Origin: Bacteroidetes bacterium 47-18
GTDB lineage: Bacteria > Bacteroidota > Bacteroidia > Chitinophagales > Chitinophagaceae
DNA length: 64,000 nt
Assembly: GCA_001897155.1 (NCBI GenBank)
Contig: MKSF01000033.1
Span: forward strand, 62,001 to 126,000
Direction of reading: 5' to 3'
Position numbers and translations under genes: made by a program. The notes below the pieces were generated by a model, which saw only the letters and a list, made by a program, of their open reading frames with translations, searched no databases and was not told where the DNA came from. Within the stretch, counting starts at the first letter, position 1. Each line of letters starts with the position of its first letter. Positions 1-7,215 of the stretch are shown one piece after another.

Positions 1-717
1 CCGGAAAGCAACAATGGCATTTCCCGATTCATCAAGTGTCAGCCCCAGGCTTTTTTCGCCTTTTTTAATCAGGTTCAGGAAGCCTATGGGGTATTCGCTT
101 TCTTCGGCAATGTTCACAAGACCGGCCATTTGTATACCGGTTACCTTACGGGCAATATTGACCAGGCCGGACAGCTGTCCGTTGCCCGTTCCGGTGACAT
201 TGACCAACCCCGACAACTGGAAATTACTGTGGCGCGAGGTATTGCTAAGTCCTGCTACCTGGAAACTGGCAGCACCGGCAGCTATGTTGGCCAGACCGGC
301 CACCTGGGCACCTTTCACTGACCGGGCGGTATTGCTCAGCCCGGCTATCTGCACGCCTTTTACCGTCCCGCCGGCAGTATTCAGCAGGCCTGCGATATCC
401 GCGCCCTGCACCTCACCTTCAACCAGGTTCATCAGCCCGCTTACGGCAGCGCCCTTCTGCGGTCCCCTGATTATAGTGGCAAGACCTGATACGGCCGCTC
501 CCTTCTCACCTCCGCTGACGCCGGACAGCGCGTGCAGGGATACGGAATTGCTGATCTGCGGAGCCTTGGTGCCATTCGTGCTGATAGGATAGATCAGTCC
601 TATATGTGCCCGCTGGTGCTCTTTCTGCGCCGATGCCTTTCCGGCAGCGGCCATTAAGGAAAGTATCATCCCTGCCGCCAGAGGGTAAAATGATAATGAT
701 TTAATGATAGATAACAT
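1..717 (-). CDS. Partial surface-repeat protein (LA_2272-like repeats), C-terminus beyond window
   Basis: The minus-strand reading frame opens at an ATG at 717 and runs off the left edge, giving 239 residues without a stop. A signal peptide ends near residue 28 (…GKASAQ). From about residue 75 there are tandem 14-17 residue units of the form GxQxAGLxNxA (for example GVQIAGLSNTA, GAQVAGLANIA, FQVAGLSNTS, GQLSGLVNIA). This pattern matches what is annotated as LA_2272 surface repeats in other bacteria; the function is unknown. The apparent plus-strand frame at 14-592 is its shadow. Export is inferred from the signal peptide; the family name is recalled, not searched. Confidence 0.75.
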   Translation of the reverse strand, partial: MLSIIKSLSFYPLAAGMILSLMAAAGKASAQKEHQRAHIGLIYPISTNGTKAPQISNSVSLHALSGVSGGEKGAAVSGLATIIRGPQKGAAVSGLMNLVEGEVQGADIAGLLNTAGGTVKGVQIAGLSNTARSVKGAQVAGLANIAAGAASFQVAGLSNTSRHSNFQLSGLVNVTGTGNGQLSGLVNIARKVTGIQMAGLVNIAEESEYPIGFLNLIKKGEKSLGLTLDESGNAIVAFR

Positions 718-815
718 TTGTTCGTTCTTTTGATAGTAAGACAGCATCCCGCTTTGCTACCCCTATGAGGCCTAAAATTTCCCTGACATCTCCCGGGCGC
801 TTTCCCCGGAAAGCA

Positions 816-864
816 CATCCCCCGTATCACAGGCAACCCGGGATTGCCTGTGATACGGGGGATG
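816..864 (-). terminator. Perfect 21-bp hairpin downstream of creD
   Basis: Bases 816-836 and 844-864 are perfect reverse complements around a 7-base loop (CCCGGGA). The hairpin lies 23 bp after the creD stop codon in the direction of transcription, so it probably terminates that operon. A U-tract is not obvious, so it may instead protect the transcript 3' end. Confidence 0.65.
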
Positions 865-886
865 ATATGTCTTAACCGGTCTGCCG

Positions 887-2263
887 CTACGCGGATATTA
901 CCGAACTGTTAATGCGGTACCAGTCGATCTTCCTGGTAAAGTACATGATCAATGCCAGGAGGATGAAGAGCGCTACGCTGCCGAATATGAGCGCCATGTC
1001 TTCCAGTTGTATAAGGAAGTACACATAGCCGTACAGCACGAGCAAGCCTGCCGTAAAGCCGGATACGATCTTCAGCTTTTTGAATATGGCTTTGATGTAG
1101 CCGCTTACCAGCAGAATAATGGCCATAGCAGCTATCAGGTAGGCCCACCTGAAGTCCATGTATTCCGAAAAGGACAGGAGCAATGTATAGAATATCACCA
1201 TAGCCAGCCCTACCAGTATATACTGCAGCGGGTGCAACTGCAATTTCTGCAGGGTCTCTATCAGGAAGAAGACGCCGAAGGTAAGCCCAATAAACAGGAG
1301 CGCATATTTTACCACCCTTTCCGTCTGTGCATAATGATTGGTCGGCTCCACCAGGTTCACACCATAGGCATTTTCGTGAAGGTCTGTCTTTTTATTGATC
1401 CATACCTGCGGGAAGGGGCGGTGCGCGGTGATCGTCTTCCAGGTTGCGTCAAAGCCTTTCGTTTGCTCCCTGCTGCTGTCTTTCCGGGGCAGGAATTTAC
1501 CGGTATAAGACGGATGCGGGTAAGAGGAGGTCCAGCGCACTTCGCTCTCGTTAGCCAGCGGCGCCATCCGGAGGCTTGAGTTACCGTTAAAATCAAGGGC
1601 GATCTCGAAAGGCTGCGTAAAGATATCCTGGGAAAGATTCTTGAGCACAAGTCCCTCGTGCAACATACCTCCTGATTCCTGGAAAGCGCTGAACAGCCTG
1701 CTGCTGCCTGGTGTTTTATAAAATATTTCCTGTGTCAGCCCTGCGGGGTCCGACAGTCCCAGGATCAGCCGGGCATCTTTCCAGTTTACCCTGGACAGGT
1801 CCACGTTCACCTGCGACCAGTCTATATCCCTGAAATCTCCTGTCAGCTTGGCCCGGGCATTATACAGGTTCACCTTATACAGGCTGCGGTGACGCTCCTG
1901 CGGTATGATAGTACCGTCCAGCTTTAAGCGGGAAGGCAGCACATAGATAAGGTCCTTATAGACAGCCTCGGAACCGTCCTTCATCCGGGTCGTATAGGAT
2001 ACGGGCAATTCCAGCACCGGCCCGGTGAGCAACTGCTCGCCGCCCCATTTACTGCTCACTTCCCCTATCACCTCCTGCTGGCGCTCAGCACGCTCGGCGA
2101 TCAGGCTTTTGATAAAGGATAAGGGTATCAGCAGCAGCAGGATGATCAGCAGTATAATACTGCATTTCAGCAAAAGTTTCGGGGACCCGCTGGAAGTCAC
2201 AGCCCTGTTAGCGGGGGCCGGTGCGCTTGTCTGTGCATTGTGTTCTACGTTGTGGTTTTCCAT
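887..2263 (-). CDS. creD: Cell envelope integrity protein CreD
   Basis: A 458-residue inner-membrane protein of the CreD family. A cytoplasmic N-terminus (~35 residues) is followed by a TM segment (LIILLLLIPLSFIKSLI). Then comes the conserved start of the periplasmic region (IAERAERQQEV…W.G.Q.LTGPVL..P), and five or six TM helices in the last ~170 residues. The length fits the family. I chose the ATG at 2263 because the longer frame overlaps the preceding gene and adds a Cys-rich unlikely N-terminus. CreD is linked to envelope stress and beta-lactam/colicin tolerance in Enterobacteria; its molecular activity is unknown. It lies 13 bp after the Coq4-like gene and near a winged-helix regulator, an arrangement I recall as common in Bacteroidota. 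Confidence 0.9.
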   Translation of the reverse strand: MENHNVEHNAQTSAPAPANRAVTSSGSPKLLLKCSIILLIILLLLIPLSFIKSLIAERAERQQEVIGEVSSKWGGEQLLTGPVLELPVSYTTRMKDGSEAVYKDLIYVLPSRLKLDGTIIPQERHRSLYKVNLYNARAKLTGDFRDIDWSQVNVDLSRVNWKDARLILGLSDPAGLTQEIFYKTPGSSRLFSAFQESGGMLHEGLVLKNLSQDIFTQPFEIALDFNGNSSLRMAPLANESEVRWTSSYPHPSYTGKFLPRKDSSREQTKGFDATWKTITAHRPFPQVWINKKTDLHENAYGVNLVEPTNHYAQTERVVKYALLFIGLTFGVFFLIETLQKLQLHPLQYILVGLAMVIFYTLLLSFSEYMDFRWAYLIAAMAIILLVSGYIKAIFKKLKIVSGFTAGLLVLYGYVYFLIQLEDMALIFGSVALFILLALIMYFTRKIDWYRINSSVISA

Positions 2264-2276
2264 ATGAATTGTGTTT

Positions 2277-2756
2277 TTAAATTTCTGAAGGTTGTAACAG
2301 CAGCTCCCGTACCAGCTGCATGTTAAAGGGCAGCAGGTCAAACCATTTCACCTGCTGCAGGGATTTATTCCTGTAGCCACGCTGCAGGGCTTTCCCGAAA
2401 TCCCGCCAGTATTCCGGCATGGTACAGAAGCCGAACAGCACTGTCAGCAGGACCGGCAGCGTATAACGACCGTTCGCCAGCATAAAGCACTGCAGGCATA
2501 CCTCTCCCTTTTCCGTAGGCGGATAGTCCAGGATGATATGCTTGATGTCATGCTTTTCGTAGTAAGGCAGCAGCTCCAGGTGATGCTGCTGTAAAAAATC
2601 GAACAGTCCGCGGCCTACCGTATCCGGGGGCAGGCTTTCAAGCACTGCCAGGGAATAACGGAAGTCCAGGGGCTTACGGACCATCCTGAAATAAGGCATG
2701 CCTATTTTGTGTGTGAGGAACACGAGCACGCGTTCCCGGTAAAGTTGCAGTTTCAT
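2277..2756 (-). CDS. Coq4-like protein
   Basis: A 159-residue protein. The central motif HDIKH (about residue 69), followed by GEVCLQCFMLANG, resembles the HDxxH…GE metal-binding region of Coq4, the scaffold/enzyme of ubiquinone synthesis. Bacteroidota use menaquinone, so a ubiquinone role is doubtful. The motif and length are what I can see; the biochemical role is open. The start at 2756 (MKLQLYRERV) is preferred over 2798, since the extra 14 residues reach into the operator region. It is co-transcribed with creD (13 bp gap) and lies 60 nt downstream of a CTTTG-N5-CAAAG palindrome, so it is probably controlled by the neighbouring winged-helix regulator. Confidence 0.6.
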   Translation of the reverse strand: MKLQLYRERVLVFLTHKIGMPYFRMVRKPLDFRYSLAVLESLPPDTVGRGLFDFLQQHHLELLPYYEKHDIKHIILDYPPTEKGEVCLQCFMLANGRYTLPVLLTVLFGFCTMPEYWRDFGKALQRGYRNKSLQQVKWFDLLPFNMQLVRELLLQPSEI

Positions 2757-2816
2757 ATGATATCTGTTTGCTGTATGGATGCTCAAAAAGCCGCTCAAGG
2801 GTCTTTTATATAAAAA

Positions 2817-2836
2817 GCACTTTGTATTTCAAAGCA
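2817..2836. promoter_or_regulatory. Operator palindrome CTTTG-N5-CAAAG upstream of Coq4-like/creD
   Basis: CTTTG (2820-2824), spacer TATTT, CAAAG (2830-2834). The same arms and spacer length recur at 3837-3851 upstream of the regulator operon. Position between the regulator stop (2853) and the Coq4-like start (2756) suggests an operator for the downstream operon. The regulator is inferred. Confidence 0.5.
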
Positions 2837-2852
2837 TTTAGAGCAAAAAAAA

Positions 2853-3152
2853 TTATTTCAGGTTATTGAATATTTTTTCCAGCGCGCCGATATGCTCCCG
2901 GAACGCTTTTTCTCCTGTGACGGTAATGCTGTAGGTGGTATTGGTCTTACGCCCGATAAAGCCTTTCTGCACATTGATAAACTGCTGTTCCTCCAGGGCT
3001 TTCAAATGCGATGCCAGGTTACCGTCGGTAACGTCCAGCAGCGCCTTCAGATCGTTGAAGTTCATAGACTCGTTCACCATCAGGGCGCTCATTATGCCGA
3101 TACGGACACGGCTATCGAACAGCTTATTTAATTTATCAAACTCCTGTCTCAT
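2853..3152 (-). CDS. Winged-helix transcriptional regulator
   Basis: A 99-residue single-domain DNA-binding protein. The pattern LFDSRVRIGIMSAL…MNFNDLKALLDVTDGNLASHLKALEE…F.GRK..T.Y..T..G..AF is a typical winged helix of the type called HTH_34/ArsR-like in Bacteroidota, with the recognition helix at about residues 42-53 and the wing at 60-78. No metal-binding Cys is visible. The ATG overlaps the stop of the upstream membrane-protein gene (ATGA), so the two are translationally coupled. Palindromes in front of its own operon and of the next operon suggest that it autoregulates and also controls Coq4-like/creD. Confidence 0.85.
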   Translation of the reverse strand: MRQEFDKLNKLFDSRVRIGIMSALMVNESMNFNDLKALLDVTDGNLASHLKALEEQQFINVQKGFIGRKTNTTYSITVTGEKAFREHIGALEKIFNNLK

Positions 3153-3826
3153 CTTTTATCATACTTATACCACATCAGGATACCATATATAATATGCAGC
3201 AGGCCGAAACCCGTACCCCATATCCACAGGTGCCACCTCATCAGGAATAATGCCAGCAGCCCCAGCAGCACTTCCAGCAGTCCCAGGTACTTGATCTCCG
3301 TAAAGGTATATTTACTGCAGTTGATCAGCGCCAGGCCGTAAAAGGCCAGCGATACGGGAACAAAGTAATGATAATTCATTTCCGTGGCAAATTTCAGCAG
3401 GAAGGCCGCACCGGTGCCTATCGGGATAGCCATATTGATCAGCAGCTTGCGGGCCACGCTGTTATACCCTGCCGCATGTCCTTCCTTTTTGCTTTTGGCA
3501 TAGCTGAAGAATACAGCGCCTATAACCGCCAGTACAAAGATAGCCAGCACGCTGTAAAACAGGACCTGCAGGTTATCGGCACTGATCGCCCTGATCGGCC
3601 GGGCATCGTACCCAGGCTTACCCGCATCGAAGTCACTCAACGCTATCATTTCCGACCTGCCGAAGTCCGACAATACATACCCTATCCAGGCAGTGCCGGC
3701 AAGCGCCACGCTCCCCGCCCAGATCCCGCTCCAGCCGCTCAGGCTGAAAATACGGGTCGATTGCTGCATGACCTTCCGGATCTCTTTTAAAGTCTCCAGG
3801 GGATTGTTTGAAATATTATCGTGCAT
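3149..3826 (-). CDS. Multipass membrane protein, partner of the winged-helix regulator
   Basis: A 225-residue protein with an amphipathic N-terminus (NPLETLKEIRKVMQQSTR) and about six hydrophobic helices (near 30-50, 84-106, 128-145, 148-165, 175-190, 195-215). The motif STRIFSLSGWSGIWAG marks a Bacteroidota family of unknown function that I recall next to winged-helix regulators. The ATG at 3826 was chosen because the longer frame has a non-signal, repeat-derived N-terminus and would run through the operator. The last codons overlap the regulator start, pointing to a sensor/regulator pair; that role is inference. Confidence 0.7.
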   Translation of the reverse strand: MHDNISNNPLETLKEIRKVMQQSTRIFSLSGWSGIWAGSVALAGTAWIGYVLSDFGRSEMIALSDFDAGKPGYDARPIRAISADNLQVLFYSVLAIFVLAVIGAVFFSYAKSKKEGHAAGYNSVARKLLINMAIPIGTGAAFLLKFATEMNYHYFVPVSLAFYGLALINCSKYTFTEIKYLGLLEVLLGLLALFLMRWHLWIWGTGFGLLHIIYGILMWYKYDKR

Positions 3827-3834
3827 AACAAAAG

Positions 3835-3852
3835 TACTTTGCAGTACAAAGT
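3835..3852. promoter_or_regulatory. Operator palindrome CTTTG-N5-CAAAG upstream of the regulator operon
   Basis: CTTTG (3837-3841), spacer CAGTA, CAAAG (3847-3851), 9-26 nt upstream of the ATG at 3826. It has the same architecture as the site at 2817-2836. It is probably the autoregulatory site of the winged-helix gene. The remainder of the gap 3853-4225 shows no gene I would defend. Confidence 0.5.
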
Positions 3853-4225
3853 TATTTTTAAATTTTATATTACCAAATTTTTTTCCCGATTTTATATTGA
3901 TGCCCCCCTGTGTGATCGTAGCAGCCAGAAGCATACAGCTACGGACAACAGGCAGCATTCCGGGATGAAGCAAGGCAGAAAATACAGGGAAGCGCGTTTA
4001 CCGGGGCAGTAACCGGGCCGGCCGGCCCCTTTCCAGTGAATCGTATCTGTAATAAGAAGTTATTTTTATAAGCAGGTGGCCGGTAAGGCCAAAGGTATAT
4101 TCCCGCATCCTAATAGACGTGCCATGACACGCCCGGGCAACCGGGTATCTGTTTCGCAACGGAAGGCAATCGTATGTTGTCTTCACACAACACATCATCA
4201 TTGCCATTTATAACTCAATGATTGT

Positions 4226-4606
4226 TTAACCCTTGATCAATTTCTCCAACAGCTTTTCCAGCATTTTCTGCTGCTTGATAAAAGCGTCCATAAAATCTTT
4301 GGGTACGGAATAGTAATTTTCAACCTGTCCGATGACTCCGATGCCACTCATCCCCGTAGCGCCTGTGTGGATGCTGTCTTTCTCAAATGTGATATTGATA
4401 TTGCTGTCTTCATTGACCAGCCATTTGGCCGATACGCCAAACTCTTCCGCAACCCGCTGTACAAACGCGTCATCAGCTTTCACAGATTTCTCATCATTTT
4501 CATAACGGCTATATACAGACTGCGATACGTGCAACAGTCTGCTCATCTCGTCCTGATCAAGGTTACGTGCAGTACGCAGGGTTTTTAGCTTGGTGCCGAA
4601 TTTCAT
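4226..4606 (-). CDS. XRE-family helix-turn-helix regulator
   Basis: A 126-residue protein. The N-terminal XRE/Cro fold covers residues ~4-62: KLKTLRTARNLDQDEMSRLLHVSQ then SVYSRYENDEKS, followed by a helical segment ending SAKWLV. The second half (~70-126) has no clear domain and ends in a Lys/Leu-rich helix (FIKQQKMLEKLLEKLIKG), possibly for oligomerisation. It stands alone, with no toxin gene beside it. Three evenly spaced palindromes lie 57-110 bp upstream, so it is probably autoregulated or controlled by a related XRE protein. Confidence 0.85.
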   Translation of the reverse strand: MKFGTKLKTLRTARNLDQDEMSRLLHVSQSVYSRYENDEKSVKADDAFVQRVAEEFGVSAKWLVNEDSNINITFEKDSIHTGATGMSGIGVIGQVENYYSVPKDFMDAFIKQQKMLEKLLEKLIKG

Positions 4607-4662
4607 AACAAGTTCTGTTTAGAAAATTTACAGGTTCAAAAATAATCATAATACAAGAAAGT

Positions 4663-4716
4663 GAATAATTTATTCATAAAAAGAATAAGGTATTCATGGA
4701 TTAGAATATCATATTC
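4663..4716. promoter_or_regulatory. Three-palindrome operator array GAATA-N3-TATTC
   Basis: GAATA-N3-TATTC occurs at 4663-4675, 4683-4695 and 4704-4716 with spacers ATT, AGG and TCA. Start-to-start distances are 20 and 21 bp, about two helical turns, placing all three on one DNA face. The array lies upstream of the XRE gene on the minus strand. The arms are exact in all three sites. Confidence 0.6.
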
Positions 4717-5037
4717 CGGGATTTAACAGTGTATTATGTTTTTTTACAAAATTATTTAAAGCGATACAACAGCATCGTGTTTTCTGCACCAGAATAACGG
4801 ACAAACCGGTTGCGCTCCCCACCTTCATTACAAGGAGCAAAGCAGGATATCCGGGGGTGCCAATCAAAAGCCCGTATTCGTGTTTTGCGGAATGAGCGTG
4901 ATGTGGAAATGCACAACCACTCGTTTCTACAGCAGGAAATATAAAAAACTGATAAACAAATATTTCAACTGCTACATTCCAACTGTTACAAATGCTGTCT
5001 CAAAACTGCTAATTCAAAATTTATAAACCAAATTTTT
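4717..5037. other. Gene-free stretch upstream of the SBBP protein
   Basis: Between the operator array and the ATG at 5038 I see AT-rich non-coding DNA with no convincing small gene, RNA or repeat. The last ~60 bases, including a poly-T stretch next to the ATG, are presumably the promoter and leader of the SBBP gene. Confidence 0.4.
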
Positions 5038-6981
5038 ATGAAAAAGTTATCAATCCTATCACTTTCCGGCTTATTGATCACCGCCGGCATGCCGCTTTTT
5101 GCACAGCAGCCTATATTTGACTGGGCATTACAGGGAAACGGCAATGCCAATGAACGTGCCTGGAACGTAACAAGTGATATGGCCGGGAATGTTTATGTGA
5201 CAGGTATTTATGATGCGGCGTTCGCTATCGGCCCTTTTAGCTTACCGGCTCCGGCAGGCAGCTACGATATATTTATTGCCAAATACGCAGCAGACGGGAC
5301 ACCGTTATGGGTTCAGCATGCCGGCAGCTCAGGCCAGGATATGGCCAATTCCATCAAGGTAGACGCTGCCGGAAATGTGTATGTGGCAGGAACGTTTCCC
5401 AATAACATCACACTGGGCGGGGCTGTAACGCTTGTAAATGCCGGGGGACCTGACGTATTTCTTACGAAACTTGACGGGACAAACGGCAATATTTTATGGG
5501 CCAACGGTTTCGGAGGTAATGCCGCCGATATTGTCGGCGCCCTGGCAGTAGACGCAGCTTCAGGAGATGCTTATATTGCAGGCCAGTATGCAAGCAGCAG
5601 CCTTACAATAGGCACCCATACTTTCTCCAATGCAGGAGCCCTGGATGTATATATAACAAAGTTTGACGCTTCGGGCGGGTTTGTCTGGTCTAAAAGTGCC
5701 GGCAATACAGGATTGGATGAAGCGGGAGCTTTGGGTGTTGACGCATCAGGCGATGTATATCTTGCGGGCAGGTTTACCAGCGCTGATATTGCTTTCGGCT
5801 CAAACAGCCTGCTGAATACCCAGGCCCCATATTATGACAACTTCCTGGTAAAATATGATGCCTCCGGCAATGAGCTGTGGGCAGCAAGCACAGGAGGGAC
5901 CGCCGATGACGTTACCACAGCTCTTGTAACGGATGCTTCCGGTAATGTCTATATAGCCGGAAGGTTCAATAGTTCCGCTTTAACATTCGGGAGCACCATA
6001 CTCACCAATGCAGGCTCAGACGATATATTCATTGCCAAATACGATGGTTCGGGAAGCGCTTTATGGGCGGTCCGGGCAGGAGGCGCGGATATAGACGTCC
6101 CGGTTACCGTGGATATAGACCTGGCAGGAAATGTATATGTAGCAGGATATTATCACAGTCCCAGCTTCAACATAGGCACCACAACGCTTACCCGGTCTGC
6201 GGCTGCAAGAGAGCTCTTCTTTGCACAGTACAGCGCTTCCGGAGCTCCATTATGGGCTATGACCTCTGCAGGCGGAGGCAATAAGACTACGACATCTATG
6301 GCTGTACACCGCGCTACGGGCAATGCCTACCTGGTAGGGTATTTTACAGGCACTGCAGTCTTCGGCGGAACAACCCTTACTGCAACAAATGCTGATTTTT
6401 TCCTGGTAAAGTTCAAAGACCTGCCTTTAAGCGTGGAGCTGTCTCATTTCATAGCCCGGGAAGCGATCTCCCCGGCAAAAGGCGCGTTGCTCAGCTGGAC
6501 AACAGCAACAGAAAATAATAACAGGGGGTTTGAAATAGAAAGAAGCCGGGATGGCCGCAACTGGATACCCATAGGCTATACGCAGTCCTTAGCAGCAGAC
6601 GGCAACAGTAAGTGGGAGCTGCACTATGCCTTCACAGACCCCACTCCTTCGGCCGGTCATAATTATTATCGTTTAAAGCAAACGGATTTTGACGGCAAAT
6701 ACGAATACAGCCCGGTAAGAATGGTATATTTTGACAGCAAAGTCATTGCGCCCTCCTTTTCATTGTATCCCAACCCTGCTTCCAACAAGTTATTTATAAG
6801 CGGGATTACCGGGATAAGTACGGTGAGCATCAGCAATATTTCGGGACAGGTGATCAATACTATAGTGTCTGAGAATGAAACTACGATGCTTTCATTGCAG
6901 GAGCAGTCTTCCGGCGTATATATTATCAGCATTACAGACGCAAACGGCAACAGGACAGATCATAAGATCACAAAGCAGTAA
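5038..6981 (+). CDS. Secreted SBBP beta-propeller protein with T9SS sorting domain
   Basis: A 647-residue protein. The signal peptide covers residues 1-22 (cleavage before QQPIF). About seven SBBP-type units of ~60 residues occupy ~25-465, each with the pattern GNVYVAG…DifiaKyDasGnxLWA…GG. These should form a beta-propeller. At ~465-560 there is an all-beta module (LSWTTATENNNRGFEIERS … YYRLKQTDFDGKYEYS) common before T9SS domains. Residues ~575-647 are a type A C-terminal sorting domain starting FSLYPNPASNKL and ending HKITKQ. The protein is thus predicted to be exported by Sec and then by T9SS to the surface. The binding partner is unknown. Confidence 0.9.
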   Translation: MKKLSILSLSGLLITAGMPLFAQQPIFDWALQGNGNANERAWNVTSDMAGNVYVTGIYDAAFAIGPFSLPAPAGSYDIFIAKYAADGTPLWVQHAGSSGQDMANSIKVDAAGNVYVAGTFPNNITLGGAVTLVNAGGPDVFLTKLDGTNGNILWANGFGGNAADIVGALAVDAASGDAYIAGQYASSSLTIGTHTFSNAGALDVYITKFDASGGFVWSKSAGNTGLDEAGALGVDASGDVYLAGRFTSADIAFGSNSLLNTQAPYYDNFLVKYDASGNELWAASTGGTADDVTTALVTDASGNVYIAGRFNSSALTFGSTILTNAGSDDIFIAKYDGSGSALWAVRAGGADIDVPVTVDIDLAGNVYVAGYYHSPSFNIGTTTLTRSAAARELFFAQYSASGAPLWAMTSAGGGNKTTTSMAVHRATGNAYLVGYFTGTAVFGGTTLTATNADFFLVKFKDLPLSVELSHFIAREAISPAKGALLSWTTATENNNRGFEIERSRDGRNWIPIGYTQSLAADGNSKWELHYAFTDPTPSAGHNYYRLKQTDFDGKYEYSPVRMVYFDSKVIAPSFSLYPNPASNKLFISGITGISTVSISNISGQVINTIVSENETTMLSLQEQSSGVYIISITDANGNRTDHKITKQ

Positions 6982-7215
6982 GCAGCCCCTTAGCCCCAGT
7001 AAGCCAGACCCCGGCATCTTATGAGCTTTTAACATGTGTAGATGACTTTTGATGTTCTTGTCAGCACTTTGAATTATTTTGATTGATTCCATCTCCCGAC
7101 TGATTTACCCTATCCAACTCCGAGCCTTATAAGTATTGTTGTTGCGCACTATCCGGTGAAAACAACATATCATTTTAACCCGATTACATTTTTTTAAAAA
7201 ATCAAAAAACTATTT

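Noticed and set aside
14-592. Open plus-strand frame of 192 codons
   Set aside because: It is the shadow of the minus-strand surface-repeat gene, whose own frame has a signal peptide and regular repeats.
4015-4028. 14-bp GC palindrome GGGCCGGCCGGCCC
   Set aside because: Isolated, no second copy and no placement relative to a promoter; probably chance.
3998-4207. 69-codon minus-strand frame between the membrane-protein gene and the XRE gene
   Set aside because: Met/Cys/Arg-rich with no domain or ribosome-binding site; looks like chance.
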